Shown piece by piece: positions 8,349 through 17,728 of a stretch of 64,000 nt of DNA. Where the stretch lies: NCBI GenBank assembly GCA_013349615.1, contig DUZJ01000008.1, positions 1 through 64,000 of the forward strand, read 5' to 3'. Position 1 is the stretch's first letter. Each line of letters opens with the position of its first letter. The DNA is from Planctomycetota bacterium. Lineage in GTDB: Bacteria; Planctomycetota; Phycisphaerae; Sedimentisphaerales; Anaerobacaceae. The position numbers and the translations under genes were made by a program. Under the pieces are notes generated by a model, which worked only from the letters and a program-made list of their open reading frames with translations, made no database searches and was not told where the DNA came from.

Positions 8349-11300
8349 TTATTTTATCCAGTTTTCGGCAAATTTGGCAAAATCGGCGAAATTGACAATC
8401 CCATCATTGTTGAGGTCTTCCGGAATCGACCCTGCCGGGCCAACCCAAAGCCAGCGAGCGGCAATTTTCGCTAAAACCTTAAAGTCATGTGGAGTGCTGA
8501 CAGAAAAAAACCTGATGGTATCGGTGCCGTAGAAACATCGACCCGTGGTTAACTGGCCGACGACCTGCAATTCCACTATGCCATTATCGGGGACAGCCTC
8601 CATCAACTTGGCCTTATCAAAAAAAGCAAGAATGCTTGTCCGCTGAGCACCGCGTCTGCGAGACTGAATAACATATTGGTATATCGCTTCGACACCGCCG
8701 GGATAGAGCAGAAGCGGTTGTTCGCTGTCGACCTGGTTGCTGGTAACACCCTCGGGTAAACGAAGCATCGCTAATATTGTTGGTTGCCTGCTGTGTCGGT
8801 TTATTACCCGAGGAAATACCCACAACTGCGATTCCACTGGTTCAACGATGGTTATAACAACAGTATCCGGCTCAGAATCATCTATTCCATCATTGACAAC
8901 CAGCGTTATCACATACTCACCTGGGCATTCACCATCCAACGTGACGGCCGGCGTAGGCCCCTGTGCGGGACTCTCACGGAAAGGCCCGGTCCATGTATAT
9001 GTTAGAGCCGTGCCGTCGGCATCGCTTGACCTGCTGCCGTCCAATGTGATCTCTGTCCCCTGCTCCCTGACGCATGCACATTCGACAGTCTGGTCATCTC
9101 CGGCATCGGCAACCGGAGCCGTGTTCTCCGTTGCAAACGACCAGTCATTTCCATCGACCGCGCTGCAGCAGTTCTTCGCTACCACCTGCCAGTAGTACCT
9201 CGTACCTCGCTTCAGCACATCATTCGGCCCAGGAGTCGGGTCGCACATCGGTCCGTCCAGGTCCCGGCAGAGCAGCTCCAGTGCGTTCGGGTCCGTACCA
9301 AAGTAAACGTCCCAGGTCGCAGGACACGGCGGACGGTACGCGAACAGGACCGCCAAACCAGGATGCAGACCCGCCTGGTTGCACAGATAGTTCAATCCGC
9401 AATCACGGTCCCTCTGAATCCCCACCGTTGCAAACGAACCGGCTTCTAAGCTGGGATCAGCATACAGCAGAAGAATGTCACCATTCTCTTCGAATAGTTG
9501 CGCCTGACAGGTCACCCAGTCTTCCGAACCGAAGTAGTCATAGTGGCCCACGTTCTCCCATTGTACAACGAGAATACGATTAGGCTCATCACCAACAACC
9601 GCATAGTACACGTTGTCGTCGGCGCCGGGACTCGGATGGAGGTCATCCCAGTAAACCGCTATGAAAGGCTCGACGTCGTAATTAGAGCCGCACGGAATGC
9701 AGCAGTTATTAAAACCGAAGTATTTGTCCTCGAAGTAAATCGTTCCATTCGAGCTGACCGCCACCTGATTGTGGTCGCTCCCATAGAGAGGGAAACTAAA
9801 AGGCAGCTCGATGCCGAAGTAGTGTTCGTCGTCACCAAGGTTAAGATTGGTCCCCGTTCCAGCAATCTCTATCCAGTCGAAAGCAGGACCATTTGGCTCA
9901 TCGCTGTCGATGAAGATGTAATCACCGGCATCCGGCCCACCCTTGCTCATCTCGCCCACAAGTGCAGGCACAGCTTCCGGCGCCGCCGACTCTTTCACAT
10001 CGAGTTCAACACCGCTGGGGCCGTCTAACTCCACGTCCTTGTGCTGTATCAAATCTGAACCTTCTGGTTTAGGCCAGAGCTTAAAATTGCTATCGGTGCC
10101 GTTTGCGTCCTGATGCTCCCCACTGCCTGCTTCATCCGTACATCCACTCTCGTCCGGCGCTGTTGTATCCGGAAGCTCTCCCGGAGCCCTGATGTACGTC
10201 AGGTTGTCCAGCGCAAACCGTCCTGCCGAAGGATGAGAAAAGGTAATGGCGGCATGCGAGATGGGCGTCGTACTTGTACCGCTGTTCATCCCCTCGATAG
10301 TATCAGAACCTATAGGCCCGGCATCAGCCGAAAAACTGCCGAGCAGCCCGCCCGCACTGTCAAAGAAAACCATTGTGGTTGCGTTTGTCTGCGCCTCGTC
10401 GTCACTCAGTGCGAAGCCGTAGGAAACACTGAAAACCGGGATGGCAAGGTCAAAGTCGAGCGTCATAATCCCCTCACTTTCCCCCTCGATGCTCGGCTTC
10501 TTAATATATGTAGTATAACCTGGCCCTTCATAAGTAACAGTCGCATCATCAGAAGAGAAACCGAATGTTACGTCCTCGATTACCATACCGTCCACGACTG
10601 TTCCCGCAGGCACTTCGTCAAAAGTAATCGTCACCGGCGGCAATCCCCCCAGCTTCCATCTCAGCTCGGTATCGACCGGCACGTCAGCCGCGCCGTCGCG
10701 CGGCTCCGGATAGAGCGGCTCTCCGGGGAAGATGCAGAACAGCTCGAAGTCATCATCACTTACATCCGAGTATGTTCCGTCGGTCATCTCTATCCTGTAA
10801 TCCGAGCCTGCGGGCAAGCTTGCGGGTATCTCCCAGGCAAACCTGCCGGTGTCAGGAACATCTTCGGCCAACTGTGAGTAAATCTCTGTCCCTTTGAGCA
10901 GATAAATATCAACGACAGGGCCGCCGCCGATAGAGTACCATTGAATAACCTGGGTGGACACCAGTACCCAGCTCTGGCCACCGTTAGGACTTACGACCGT
11001 CACCCCCCTTGGCGCAGTTAAGGCATTATACGCATTAAGGCGGCGTCCGGAGATAGTTTTACCGTCTAATGCCGGTATCGCATCGCCCGTCCAGACCATC
11101 CTGTCCTTCAGCTCGTCCAGGGACATTGCCTGGTCACCGGATTCCGGCCCAGTCGAACCGGATGCACCCGGCGGACCGGGCAGATTAGCCAGCACAAGTG
11201 CCGCTGCTCCCGCCACGTGCGGCGCCGCCATCGATGTCCCACCCCACGAGTCATAGCGTTCGGCGTAGTTGTCGATACATTGAATATGGATATTATCTAT

Positions 11301-13046
11301 TTGGGCACCGAAGTAGTAGTTGTCCTCGTCGTCGGTAATCCAGCGGAACCTCACTTTCATCTCCTCGTTGCAATACGATTCCGTGATTTCAATCTTCCTC
11401 AACCGGTCAGTGTCTGTGGAAAAGACCGTATGCCACGTCTCACCGTCCCACACATCAACGTTCAGTTTATCGCCGCGTCCGACTTCGCAGCTGCACTCGA
11501 ACCCTAAAGTAAGCCCGCGCAGTTGGCGCGTGTCTATCGGAGGCGTCACAATGGAACCGTTACTGCCGGCAAGATAGGGCCGGCTGTTTTCCCAGTCGCC
11601 GCGGGCGGCAATATCCTCCGAGGCAGCCGCCGCCTCAACGCCGGCGCTGTTCTCTACTGGAGCACCCGGATGAGGAGGAAACGGCGGTCCCGGAACACTC
11701 ACTGTGCCCCAGCGGTTCATCGGCCCATCTAACAGCATTTGTGTGCCTTCAAAACCAGGCATCGTAGCGCCCTGAAAATCCTCAAAGAACACGGTTTTGT
11801 ATTTAGGCAGGCAGCTCAGAATGTTTACTCCCGGCGCTCCAACGTGCACCGACTCAGCGCCGTAGCAGGAAAAGCCGGCTAATGTATCTATATGGCTGGT
11901 GGCCGCCACTGAAATCACGTTGGAGAGCTTGTAGCTGGCAGGGTAGAACGGCTCTGCGTCATTGTTCCTCCTCTCATTACCTGCTGCCGCCACGAACAGA
12001 ACACCGTGGTCGCGGGCGTTAATAATCGCCGCTTTCAGAGACTCTGAGTATCCGTCGCCGCCCCAGCTACAGCTCAGAATCTTAGCGCCGTTATCCACCG
12101 CGTAGTTGATGGCCTCGATTGCATCTCCCAGGTTGCCGCCACCGCTCGCACCAATGAATCGAAGCCCCATCAGCTTACATTGCCAGTTGACGCCGGTTAC
12201 TCCAAGCTCGTTATCGCCGACGGCTCCGATTGTCCCTGCACAGTGTGTCCCATGCCCGTGAGTGTCACTGGGGTCACAATCGGCCTGGAAGAAATCATAG
12301 CCATACACATCATCGACATATCCATTCCCGTCGTCGTCGATATTGTTGCCGCCAATCTCTCCGGGATTGACCCACACATTCTCAGCCAAATCCGGGTGCA
12401 GGTAGTCGATACCGGTATCAATGACCGCCACTATTACATCTGACGTCTCTGGCACACCTGCAGCCACGTCCCAGGCCTCCGGAGCGTCGATATCTGCGTC
12501 TTCTGTTCCACCGGTTTGCCCGATGTTGTTCAGTCCCCACATTTGAGCGAAAAGCGGGTCGTCCGGGACTCCCGCTATACGCACACGGTAATTGGGTTCA
12601 ACCACTAATATTCGCCGGTCTCTCGCCCGCCAGTTCTCCGCTATTGCGGCCTTTACCGATTTTCCGGGCGGCAGTTTGACCCGAAGCACCCTCTGCCGCC
12701 GGGACAAAGCCATACGCCGCACAATTTTCCCACGCACCGCGGCTTCAGCGCCGGCAAAGTCCTCGTCTGCGCCCCGAACACCCTTTCTCTCAACGTCCGC
12801 CGACAGTAGTACCAGGACCTCTCCTGGAACATACGCCTCAACATCGGCATAGATGCCGCGCATTCCGGCAGCCGGTTGACCGGCCCGTCCACGTCCGGCT
12901 AAACCCTGCGGTGCAACCTTTGCAATCGCACAGGTCACTGCTGCCATTAGTGTTGCCGCACTGATAGCGAACAAGAACTTCGAGTTTCGGACTCTCCTGC
13001 AGACCTTCATTTTTTCTCTTTTTTCATCTTTCATCGTGGCGGTCAT
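8349..13046 (-). CDS. Large secreted subtilisin-like serine peptidase (S8) with accessory domains and dockerin-like tail
   Basis: The 1565-residue protein has a signal peptide (hydrophobic about 24-42), an I9-like propeptide (about 65-158) and an S8 catalytic domain with D210 (VIDTG), H265 (HGHGTHCAG) and S605 (GGTSMAAPH). About 170 residues between GAPGVNIL and GGTSMAAPH form an inserted jelly-roll-like domain, where subtilases normally have only about 20. Downstream are a Kre9/KNH-like Ig domain (about 685-770), beta-rich domains, a PKD domain near 1330-1430 and a C-terminal dockerin-like EF-hand (DLNNDGIVNFADFAKFAENW). It probably degrades extracellular protein, and the tail may anchor it. 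An internal ATG 12 codons in is an alternative start; neither has a clear ribosome-binding site. The PQQ-propeller gene lies 23 bases downstream on the same strand, so co-transcription is possible. Confidence 0.88.
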   Translation of the reverse strand: MTATMKDEKREKMKVCRRVRNSKFLFAISAATLMAAVTCAIAKVAPQGLAGRGRAGQPAAGMRGIYADVEAYVPGEVLVLLSADVERKGVRGADEDFAGAEAAVRGKIVRRMALSRRQRVLRVKLPPGKSVKAAIAENWRARDRRILVVEPNYRVRIAGVPDDPLFAQMWGLNNIGQTGGTEDADIDAPEAWDVAAGVPETSDVIVAVIDTGIDYLHPDLAENVWVNPGEIGGNNIDDDGNGYVDDVYGYDFFQADCDPSDTHGHGTHCAGTIGAVGDNELGVTGVNWQCKLMGLRFIGASGGGNLGDAIEAINYAVDNGAKILSCSWGGDGYSESLKAAIINARDHGVLFVAAAGNERRNNDAEPFYPASYKLSNVISVAATSHIDTLAGFSCYGAESVHVGAPGVNILSCLPKYKTVFFEDFQGATMPGFEGTQMLLDGPMNRWGTVSVPGPPFPPHPGAPVENSAGVEAAAASEDIAARGDWENSRPYLAGSNGSIVTPPIDTRQLRGLTLGFECSCEVGRGDKLNVDVWDGETWHTVFSTDTDRLRKIEITESYCNEEMKVRFRWITDDEDNYYFGAQIDNIHIQCIDNYAERYDSWGGTSMAAPHVAGAAALVLANLPGPPGASGSTGPESGDQAMSLDELKDRMVWTGDAIPALDGKTISGRRLNAYNALTAPRGVTVVSPNGGQSWVLVSTQVIQWYSIGGGPVVDIYLLKGTEIYSQLAEDVPDTGRFAWEIPASLPAGSDYRIEMTDGTYSDVSDDDFELFCIFPGEPLYPEPRDGAADVPVDTELRWKLGGLPPVTITFDEVPAGTVVDGMVIEDVTFGFSSDDATVTYEGPGYTTYIKKPSIEGESEGIMTLDFDLAIPVFSVSYGFALSDDEAQTNATTMVFFDSAGGLLGSFSADAGPIGSDTIEGMNSGTSTTPISHAAITFSHPSAGRFALDNLTYIRAPGELPDTTAPDESGCTDEAGSGEHQDANGTDSNFKLWPKPEGSDLIQHKDVELDGPSGVELDVKESAAPEAVPALVGEMSKGGPDAGDYIFIDSDEPNGPAFDWIEIAGTGTNLNLGDDEHYFGIELPFSFPLYGSDHNQVAVSSNGTIYFEDKYFGFNNCCIPCGSNYDVEPFIAVYWDDLHPSPGADDNVYYAVVGDEPNRILVVQWENVGHYDYFGSEDWVTCQAQLFEENGDILLLYADPSLEAGSFATVGIQRDRDCGLNYLCNQAGLHPGLAVLFAYRPPCPATWDVYFGTDPNALELLCRDLDGPMCDPTPGPNDVLKRGTRYYWQVVAKNCCSAVDGNDWSFATENTAPVADAGDDQTVECACVREQGTEITLDGSRSSDADGTALTYTWTGPFRESPAQGPTPAVTLDGECPGEYVITLVVNDGIDDSEPDTVVITIVEPVESQLWVFPRVINRHSRQPTILAMLRLPEGVTSNQVDSEQPLLLYPGGVEAIYQYVIQSRRRGAQRTSILAFFDKAKLMEAVPDNGIVELQVVGQLTTGRCFYGTDTIRFFSVSTPHDFKVLAKIAARWLWVGPAGSIPEDLNNDGIVNFADFAKFAENWIK

Positions 13047-13234
13047 TCGTACTGCTGGTTCTTATTTTCGGTAATATGTACTCTACAGTGCAATTATTAC
13101 GTTCAAATTCCGCTTTAAGACCTATAAACTTAAAAAGAAATGTATATTTTCTCCTGTTTTCAGTGCTTTGTTTTTTCATAGGAAACTCTTATGGCTATGG
13201 TATTTGCATTGGAAAACGACCACGTTTGTTGTGG

Positions 13235-13282
13235 AAGAAAGGGCGGCAGGAGGCGAAAAGAAGCCTTCTGGCCACCCTTCTT
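13235..13282. other. Long imperfect stem-loop upstream of the subtilase gene
   Basis: AGAAAGGGCGGCAGGAGGC at 13235 onward pairs with the sequence ending ACCCTTCTT near 13282, giving a stem of about 19 bp with a few mismatches and a GAAAAGAA loop. It could be a bidirectional terminator remnant or a leader structure of the minus-strand gene. No homologous RNA family was recognised. Confidence 0.4.
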
Positions 13283-13463
13283 TAGAAAATAGTATATCTG
13301 AATGAGAAAAAAATATCAAGGAAATTACAGCCCTTTATATATTCGGCCTCGGTAATTCAGGAAAAGTAATGGCAAAAGCCGGCCCCGGCTGCAATAAGAC
13401 AGAACAAAAAACACAAAAAAACACTTTTTCGCACACCCGCGGTTTTGTTCTCGTAAATTTCAC

Positions 13464-13492
13464 TTGACAAAGCGCACGCGTTCAATTATTTA
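13464..13492 (+). promoter_or_regulatory. Candidate sigma70-type promoter of rpmF-plsX-fab operon
   Basis: A perfect -35 box TTGACA (13464-13469) and a TATTTA -10 box (13487-13492) are 17 bases apart, about 70 bases before rpmF. Placement and spacing fit a housekeeping promoter. Confidence 0.6.
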
Positions 13493-13559
13493 GGCTGTTT
13501 TTAGTGTTTGTTCGTTAATATTTTTAGCAGTTTTGGAGACTTGTAGAAGATAGTTGACT

Positions 13560-13748
13560 ATGTTACCCAAAAAGAAAACATGTAAGAGCAAAACACGCAT
13601 GCGTCGCAGCCATCATCGGCTAAAGGCCACAAACTATGCCCTGTGCCCAAAGTGCGGCCAAGCCAGGCTGCCGCACGCTGCATGCACGAATTGTGGTTAT
13701 CTCAACCCAAAGATTACCCTGAAGCTCGGAAAAGAAGAAAGCAGCTAA
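13560..13748 (+). CDS. rpmF: 50S ribosomal protein L32
   Basis: The 62-residue product has the L32p signature: a basic N-terminus with PKKKTCKSKTRMRRSHH and two zinc-binding CxxC pairs (CPKC and CTNC). It is a structural component of the large ribosomal subunit. It sits two bases before plsX, the arrangement that links ribosome and membrane-lipid synthesis in many bacteria. ATG at 13560 is preferred; a TTG six bases earlier is possible, since the only GGAG is more than 20 bases upstream. Confidence 0.93.
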   Translation: MLPKKKTCKSKTRMRRSHHRLKATNYALCPKCGQARLPHAACTNCGYLNPKITLKLGKEESS

Positions 13749-13750
13749 GG

Positions 13751-14770
13751 ATGCGAATCGCAATTGACGCAATGGGAGGCGACAATGCGCCGGATGAAAT
13801 TATCGCCGGTGCACTGGAATCAATTGGGCTGCTCGGCGAAAATGATGAGCTGATAATTGTCGGACAACAGGAGGTGATAGAACCGCGATTACCCCCTTTG
13901 AAGTCGCGGGAAGGGACCATAAGCGTTGTTGATGCGCCCCAGGTCATTGGCATGGACGAACCGCCCGTAGAGAGTCTGAGAAAAAAACGCAAGAGCTCAA
14001 TTGCCGTTATGGCCAAAATGGCAAAACTCAACCAGGCTGATGCAGTAATCTCAGCCGGTAATACGGGAGCTTGTGTCGCCGCTTTCCAGATGAGGATGAG
14101 AAATCTCTCCGGTGTCAATCGGCCGGGCATAGCCGTTGTCTTTCCGACCTTTGAAGGACCTGTGACAATTTGTGACGTCGGCGCAAACATCGCATGCAAG
14201 CCGATAAATCTCTACCAATATGGCGCTATGGCAAGGACGTATGCAAAGCATCTACATGGAATTCAAAACCCAAGGGTGGGACTTATGAGCATCGGACAGG
14301 AAGACGCAAAGGGCAATGAAGTTATTAAAAAGGCAAGAGAGCTGATAAAATCCGATTCTAATATGAACTTCGTCGGAAACATTGAAGGAAGAGATATCTT
14401 CACAGGCGTCTGTGACGTCGCAGTGTGCGATGGCTTCGTCGGAAATGTAATCTTGAAGCTGACCGAAGGGCTTGTCAACGGCCTGTTTAAAGCCATAAAA
14501 CATGAGCTTTTGGGAGAGAAACTCAGACTCGCTATGAAGTTTAAGCCGGTAGTAGCAAGAATTTACAGGAAGTACGACTATAATGAATATGGCGGTGCTC
14601 TGTTATTGGGAATTAACGGAACAGCCCTAATCTGTCACGGTTCAAGCCGAAGCAGAACAATAAAAAATGCCATACTGGCCTCAAAAAAATTCTACACCGA
14701 AAAAATAAACGACAAGATAATTGAATATCTGTCACAAATCTCAATAAGGACGGATGATGAATCCCATTAG
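13751..14770 (+). CDS. plsX: Phosphate acyltransferase PlsX
   Basis: The 339-residue protein converts acyl-ACP and phosphate to acyl-phosphate, the acyl donor for PlsY in phospholipid synthesis. Family features include the N-terminal AIDAMGGDNAPDEI motif, an SAGNTGA segment, and a late CDGFVGNVILKLTEG segment. It is a peripheral cytoplasmic membrane enzyme. ATG at 13751 gives the usual family N-terminus; an in-frame start over 100 bases upstream would overlap rpmF in another frame and is rejected. The 3' end overlaps fabH by about 17 bases, consistent with a tightly coupled operon. Confidence 0.95.
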   Translation: MRIAIDAMGGDNAPDEIIAGALESIGLLGENDELIIVGQQEVIEPRLPPLKSREGTISVVDAPQVIGMDEPPVESLRKKRKSSIAVMAKMAKLNQADAVISAGNTGACVAAFQMRMRNLSGVNRPGIAVVFPTFEGPVTICDVGANIACKPINLYQYGAMARTYAKHLHGIQNPRVGLMSIGQEDAKGNEVIKKARELIKSDSNMNFVGNIEGRDIFTGVCDVAVCDGFVGNVILKLTEGLVNGLFKAIKHELLGEKLRLAMKFKPVVARIYRKYDYNEYGGALLLGINGTALICHGSSRSRTIKNAILASKKFYTEKINDKIIEYLSQISIRTDDESH

Positions 14771-15854
14771 ACATTCCCAAGATAAAAAAATATCTCCTTC
14801 CAAACAACAGAACAATAGCAAACATGCAAATATGTCTAACGGGATGAACAAGTCAATTAACGACCGCTCCACTTCCTATCGCGCAGCTATCACTGGTTGT
14901 GGCTCATTTGTGCCGGATAAAATATTGACCAATGAAGACCTCGCAAAGATGGTCGACACCACCGACGAATGGATTACCACCCGTACCGGCATCAAAGTTC
15001 GGCACATTACTACCGGCAGCGAAACCACCGCTTACCTAGCCACCGAAGCCGCAAAAAAGGCGTTGGCCAAAGCAAATCTTGACCCCGCCGAACTTGAGCT
15101 TATTATTGTCGCTACTATTACGCCGGAGATGGTTTTCCCTTCGACCGCATCCTTTGTGCAGCGCTCTCTACACGCCAAAAAAGCATGGGTGTTCGATTTA
15201 TGTGCCGCTTGCAGCGGTTTTGTATATGGCCTGTCAATCGTCCAGCAGTTCCTGGAGAGTGGACGGTTTAAGAACGCACTCGTAATTGGTGCCGAAACTT
15301 TGACTAAGATTACCGACTGGACGGACCGCACAAGCTGTATCCTTTTCGGCGACGGTGCCGGTGCCGTCGTACTTGAGCGGCAAAATACTGGGCGAGGTAT
15401 TTTATACAGCACTATGTCGTCGGATGGAGAGCGTTGGGAAGCATTGAACTGCCAGGCGTACGGCTCTCGATATCCAGCCGACAAAAAGTTGGACGACCCG
15501 AAAAAAATCTATATGCAAATCAAGGGAAGAGAGGTTTATCAGCAGGCCATTCGCCGGATAGTCGAAGCTGTTACCGAGTGTCTCCACGTTTGCGATTTGG
15601 GCCTGGACGACATTAAAATGATGATTTCACATCAGATGAATGGAAGGATTATTGAGTCTGCCGCCAGACGCTTGAAATTACCTGATGAAAAAGTCTTTAT
15701 AAATATCGCCGAGTACGGCAATACATCAGCCGCCTCTGTACCCATCGCCTTCGATGGGTGCGTAAAACAGGGCAAAATCAAGCAGGGTGATATTGTTATT
15801 TTCGTCGCCTTTGGCGCCGGGCTAACCTGGGGAGCAAGTGTAATTCAGCTTTAA
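14754..15854 (+). CDS. fabH: 3-oxoacyl-ACP synthase III (KAS III)
   Basis: The 366-residue enzyme starts fatty-acid elongation by condensing acetyl-CoA with malonyl-ACP. Catalytic residues are visible: C153 in AACSGF, the His of ISHQMN and the Asn of EYGNTSAAS. The first about 42 residues are a basic, polar extension not typical of FabH; ATGs at residues 27 and 31 could be the real start, but AAGGA lies directly before the tandem ATGATG at 14754, which favours the long form. The start overlaps plsX. It is a member of the plsX-fabH-fabD-fabG block and acts in the cytoplasm. Confidence 0.93.
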   Translation: MMNPIRHSQDKKISPSKQQNNSKHANMSNGMNKSINDRSTSYRAAITGCGSFVPDKILTNEDLAKMVDTTDEWITTRTGIKVRHITTGSETTAYLATEAAKKALAKANLDPAELELIIVATITPEMVFPSTASFVQRSLHAKKAWVFDLCAACSGFVYGLSIVQQFLESGRFKNALVIGAETLTKITDWTDRTSCILFGDGAGAVVLERQNTGRGILYSTMSSDGERWEALNCQAYGSRYPADKKLDDPKKIYMQIKGREVYQQAIRRIVEAVTECLHVCDLGLDDIKMMISHQMNGRIIESAARRLKLPDEKVFINIAEYGNTSAASVPIAFDGCVKQGKIKQGDIVIFVAFGAGLTWGASVIQL

Positions 15855-15912
15855 TTACCTTGGTTAGCCGCCGCCGGCACGGCGACATCATACGCAATAC
15901 GAGATACGAAAT

Positions 15913-16851
15913 ATGAAGACCGCTTTTTTATTTCCGGGACAGGGAGCTCAAACGGTAGGAATGGGCGCCGATTTTGCCCGCGATTTCCCAGCAGCCGCCC
16001 AGATTTTTGACAAGGCAAATAATATTCTTGGTTTCGATTTGAGCCGAATATGCTTTGAAGGCCCTGCCGATAAGCTGAATACCACAACGATTTCGCAGCC
16101 TGCAATTTTTGCAGCTTCCGCTGCCATTTTGGAAGTCCTCAGGACAAATCCTGAAACCAAAACAATAACCGCCGACGTAACAGCAGGCCTTAGCCTGGGC
16201 GAATATACCGCCCTCTACGCCGCCGGCGTCATTGGTTTTGAGGATGCTCTTATTCTCGTTCAAAAACGTGGCCAGGCAATGCAGGCCGCAGCCGATGCCA
16301 CCGAAGGCGCGATGGTCAGTATCATTGGCCTTGATGAAGAAAAAGTCCGCCAACTCTGTACAGAGGCAAGCCAGGGCGAGCTTTTGGCAGCCGTTAATTT
16401 CAACTGCCCGGGCCAAATCGTCCTGAGCGGCAGTAAAACTGCCTGCCGCCGCGCTGTGCAGTCGGCAGAAAAATATGGCGCCATAAAAGCTGTACCCCTG
16501 GAAGTGGCCGGCGCCTTCCACACCGAGATGATGGCAAGTGCAGCAGATGCCCTCAGCGAAGCGTTGCAACAAACGCGCATATCAGAACCTTCGGATATCA
16601 AGACTATTGCCAATATAGATGCCGACTATTACCAGAGCGCAGAAAAAATCCGCCAGGGTCTCACAAAGCAATTGACTTGTCCCATTCTCTGGCAAAAATG
16701 TATGGAAAGGCTTTTGGCCGATGGTGTCGAAAAGTTTTACGAGATTGGCCCCGGACGTGTTTTGACCGGCCTTATGAAGAGAATCAATAGAAAAACAAAG
16801 GTCGTCAATATAAGCAGTCTGCAAACATTTAACCAATTAACTGGAGATTAA
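15913..16851 (+). CDS. fabD: Malonyl-CoA:ACP transacylase
   Basis: The 312-residue enzyme loads malonyl groups from CoA onto acyl carrier protein. It shows the FPGQGAQ N-terminal motif, the nucleophile S94 in GLSLGEY, and the catalytic H203 in GAFHTEMM. Length is typical for FabD. It follows fabH by 58 bases and its stop lies immediately before fabG, inside the operon. The ribosome-binding site is weak, which suggests reading through from fabH. Confidence 0.95.
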   Translation: MKTAFLFPGQGAQTVGMGADFARDFPAAAQIFDKANNILGFDLSRICFEGPADKLNTTTISQPAIFAASAAILEVLRTNPETKTITADVTAGLSLGEYTALYAAGVIGFEDALILVQKRGQAMQAAADATEGAMVSIIGLDEEKVRQLCTEASQGELLAAVNFNCPGQIVLSGSKTACRRAVQSAEKYGAIKAVPLEVAGAFHTEMMASAADALSEALQQTRISEPSDIKTIANIDADYYQSAEKIRQGLTKQLTCPILWQKCMERLLADGVEKFYEIGPGRVLTGLMKRINRKTKVVNISSLQTFNQLTGD

Positions 16852-16855
16852 GTAG

Positions 16856-17593
16856 ATGTCGGAAAAAAGACTTTCCGTTGTAACCGGCGCCGCCAGAGGC
16901 ATAGGCCGTGCCATCGTTCTTGAACTTCTCAAGCAGGGCCGCATCGTCGCCGGCCTCGACATTATCGCTGACCAGCTCGCAGAGCTCGAAACGGTTGTAA
17001 AAGAAGCCGGCTTCAGCGTCATCACAAAATGTGTGGATATTACAGATACACCAAAGTTCACCGAGACGCTGGAAGCCCTGGCCGCCGAACACAACGGCAT
17101 CGGCATCCTGGTCAACAACGCCGGCATCACACGCGACAATCTGCTTCTTCGCATGAGCGACGAGGATTTCGATAAGGTTATCGAAGTCAATCTCCGCGCC
17201 GCCTTTGTCGCAGCCCGCACCGCCGCCAGGTCTATGGTCAGGAACAAGTTCGGACGCATCATCAGTATCAGCTCTGTCTCCGGCATTATGGGCAACGCAG
17301 GCCAGACTAACTACTCCGCAAGCAAAGCCGGCCTTATAGGTATGACCAAAACGATAGCCCGCGAGCTGGCCAAAAAGAACATAACGGCAAATTGCGTTGC
17401 GCCCGGCTTCATCGAGACCGAAATGACGAAAAAATTACCGGAGCTGGTCATAGAAGCTGCCAAGCAGCTTATACCACTGCGAAGGGTCGGCTCTGTTGAC
17501 GACGTAGCAAAAGCCGTTGCATTTCTCGCAAGCGACGATGCCGCCTACATCACAGGCCAGGTACTACCCGTCGACGGCGGTATGGCTATGTAA
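16856..17593 (+). CDS. fabG: 3-oxoacyl-ACP reductase
   Basis: The 245-residue short-chain dehydrogenase reduces 3-oxoacyl-ACP with NADPH. It has the TGAARGIGRA cofactor loop, the NNAG motif, and the YSASK active site (Y153, K157). GGAG at the end of fabD serves as its ribosome-binding site, and four bases separate the genes. It is the last uninterrupted gene of this block: acpP and fabF, normally next, lie 1.6 kb further on beyond an inverted DUF1080 gene. Confidence 0.94.
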   Translation: MSEKRLSVVTGAARGIGRAIVLELLKQGRIVAGLDIIADQLAELETVVKEAGFSVITKCVDITDTPKFTETLEALAAEHNGIGILVNNAGITRDNLLLRMSDEDFDKVIEVNLRAAFVAARTAARSMVRNKFGRIISISSVSGIMGNAGQTNYSASKAGLIGMTKTIARELAKKNITANCVAPGFIETEMTKKLPELVIEAAKQLIPLRRVGSVDDVAKAVAFLASDDAAYITGQVLPVDGGMAM

Positions 17594-17601
17594 AAAACCC
17601 A

Positions 17602-17694
17602 TGTCATTGCGAGGCCTGCTTTTTAGACCTCCCCAAGACGCCTGACGGTCGAAGCAATCTCGTCCCCAAATCTGAAATCTGAAATGTGAAATTC
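17602..17694. repeat. Direct repeat, copy 1 (flanks DUF1080 gene)
   Basis: TGTCATTGCGAGGCC, CCTGACGGTCGAAGCAA and AAATCTGAAATCTGAAA segments align with 18711-18826 in the same order and orientation; the other copy has about 24 extra bases in the middle. Together they bracket the inverted DUF1080 gene within the fab cluster. Confidence 0.75.
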
Positions 17695-17728
17695 TACCCT
17701 CACTAATTCACACCTCACGAGAAAAGCG

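Larger units (their letters stand above)
13047..13559. other. Divergent intergenic region between the subtilase and the rpmF operon
   Basis: No gene is supported. It contains a strong imperfect hairpin at 13235-13282, which would lie in the 5' leader region of the minus-strand subtilase gene, and a sigma70-like promoter for the fatty-acid operon at 13464-13492. The rest is AT-rich without further recognised signals. Confidence 0.6.

Noticed and set aside
13076-13285. Plus-strand frame of 69 codons before rpmF
   Set aside because: No ribosome-binding site, and its end is the hairpin at 13235-13282.
15928-16572. Minus-strand frame of 214 codons
   Set aside because: Antisense to fabD with its complete active-site set.
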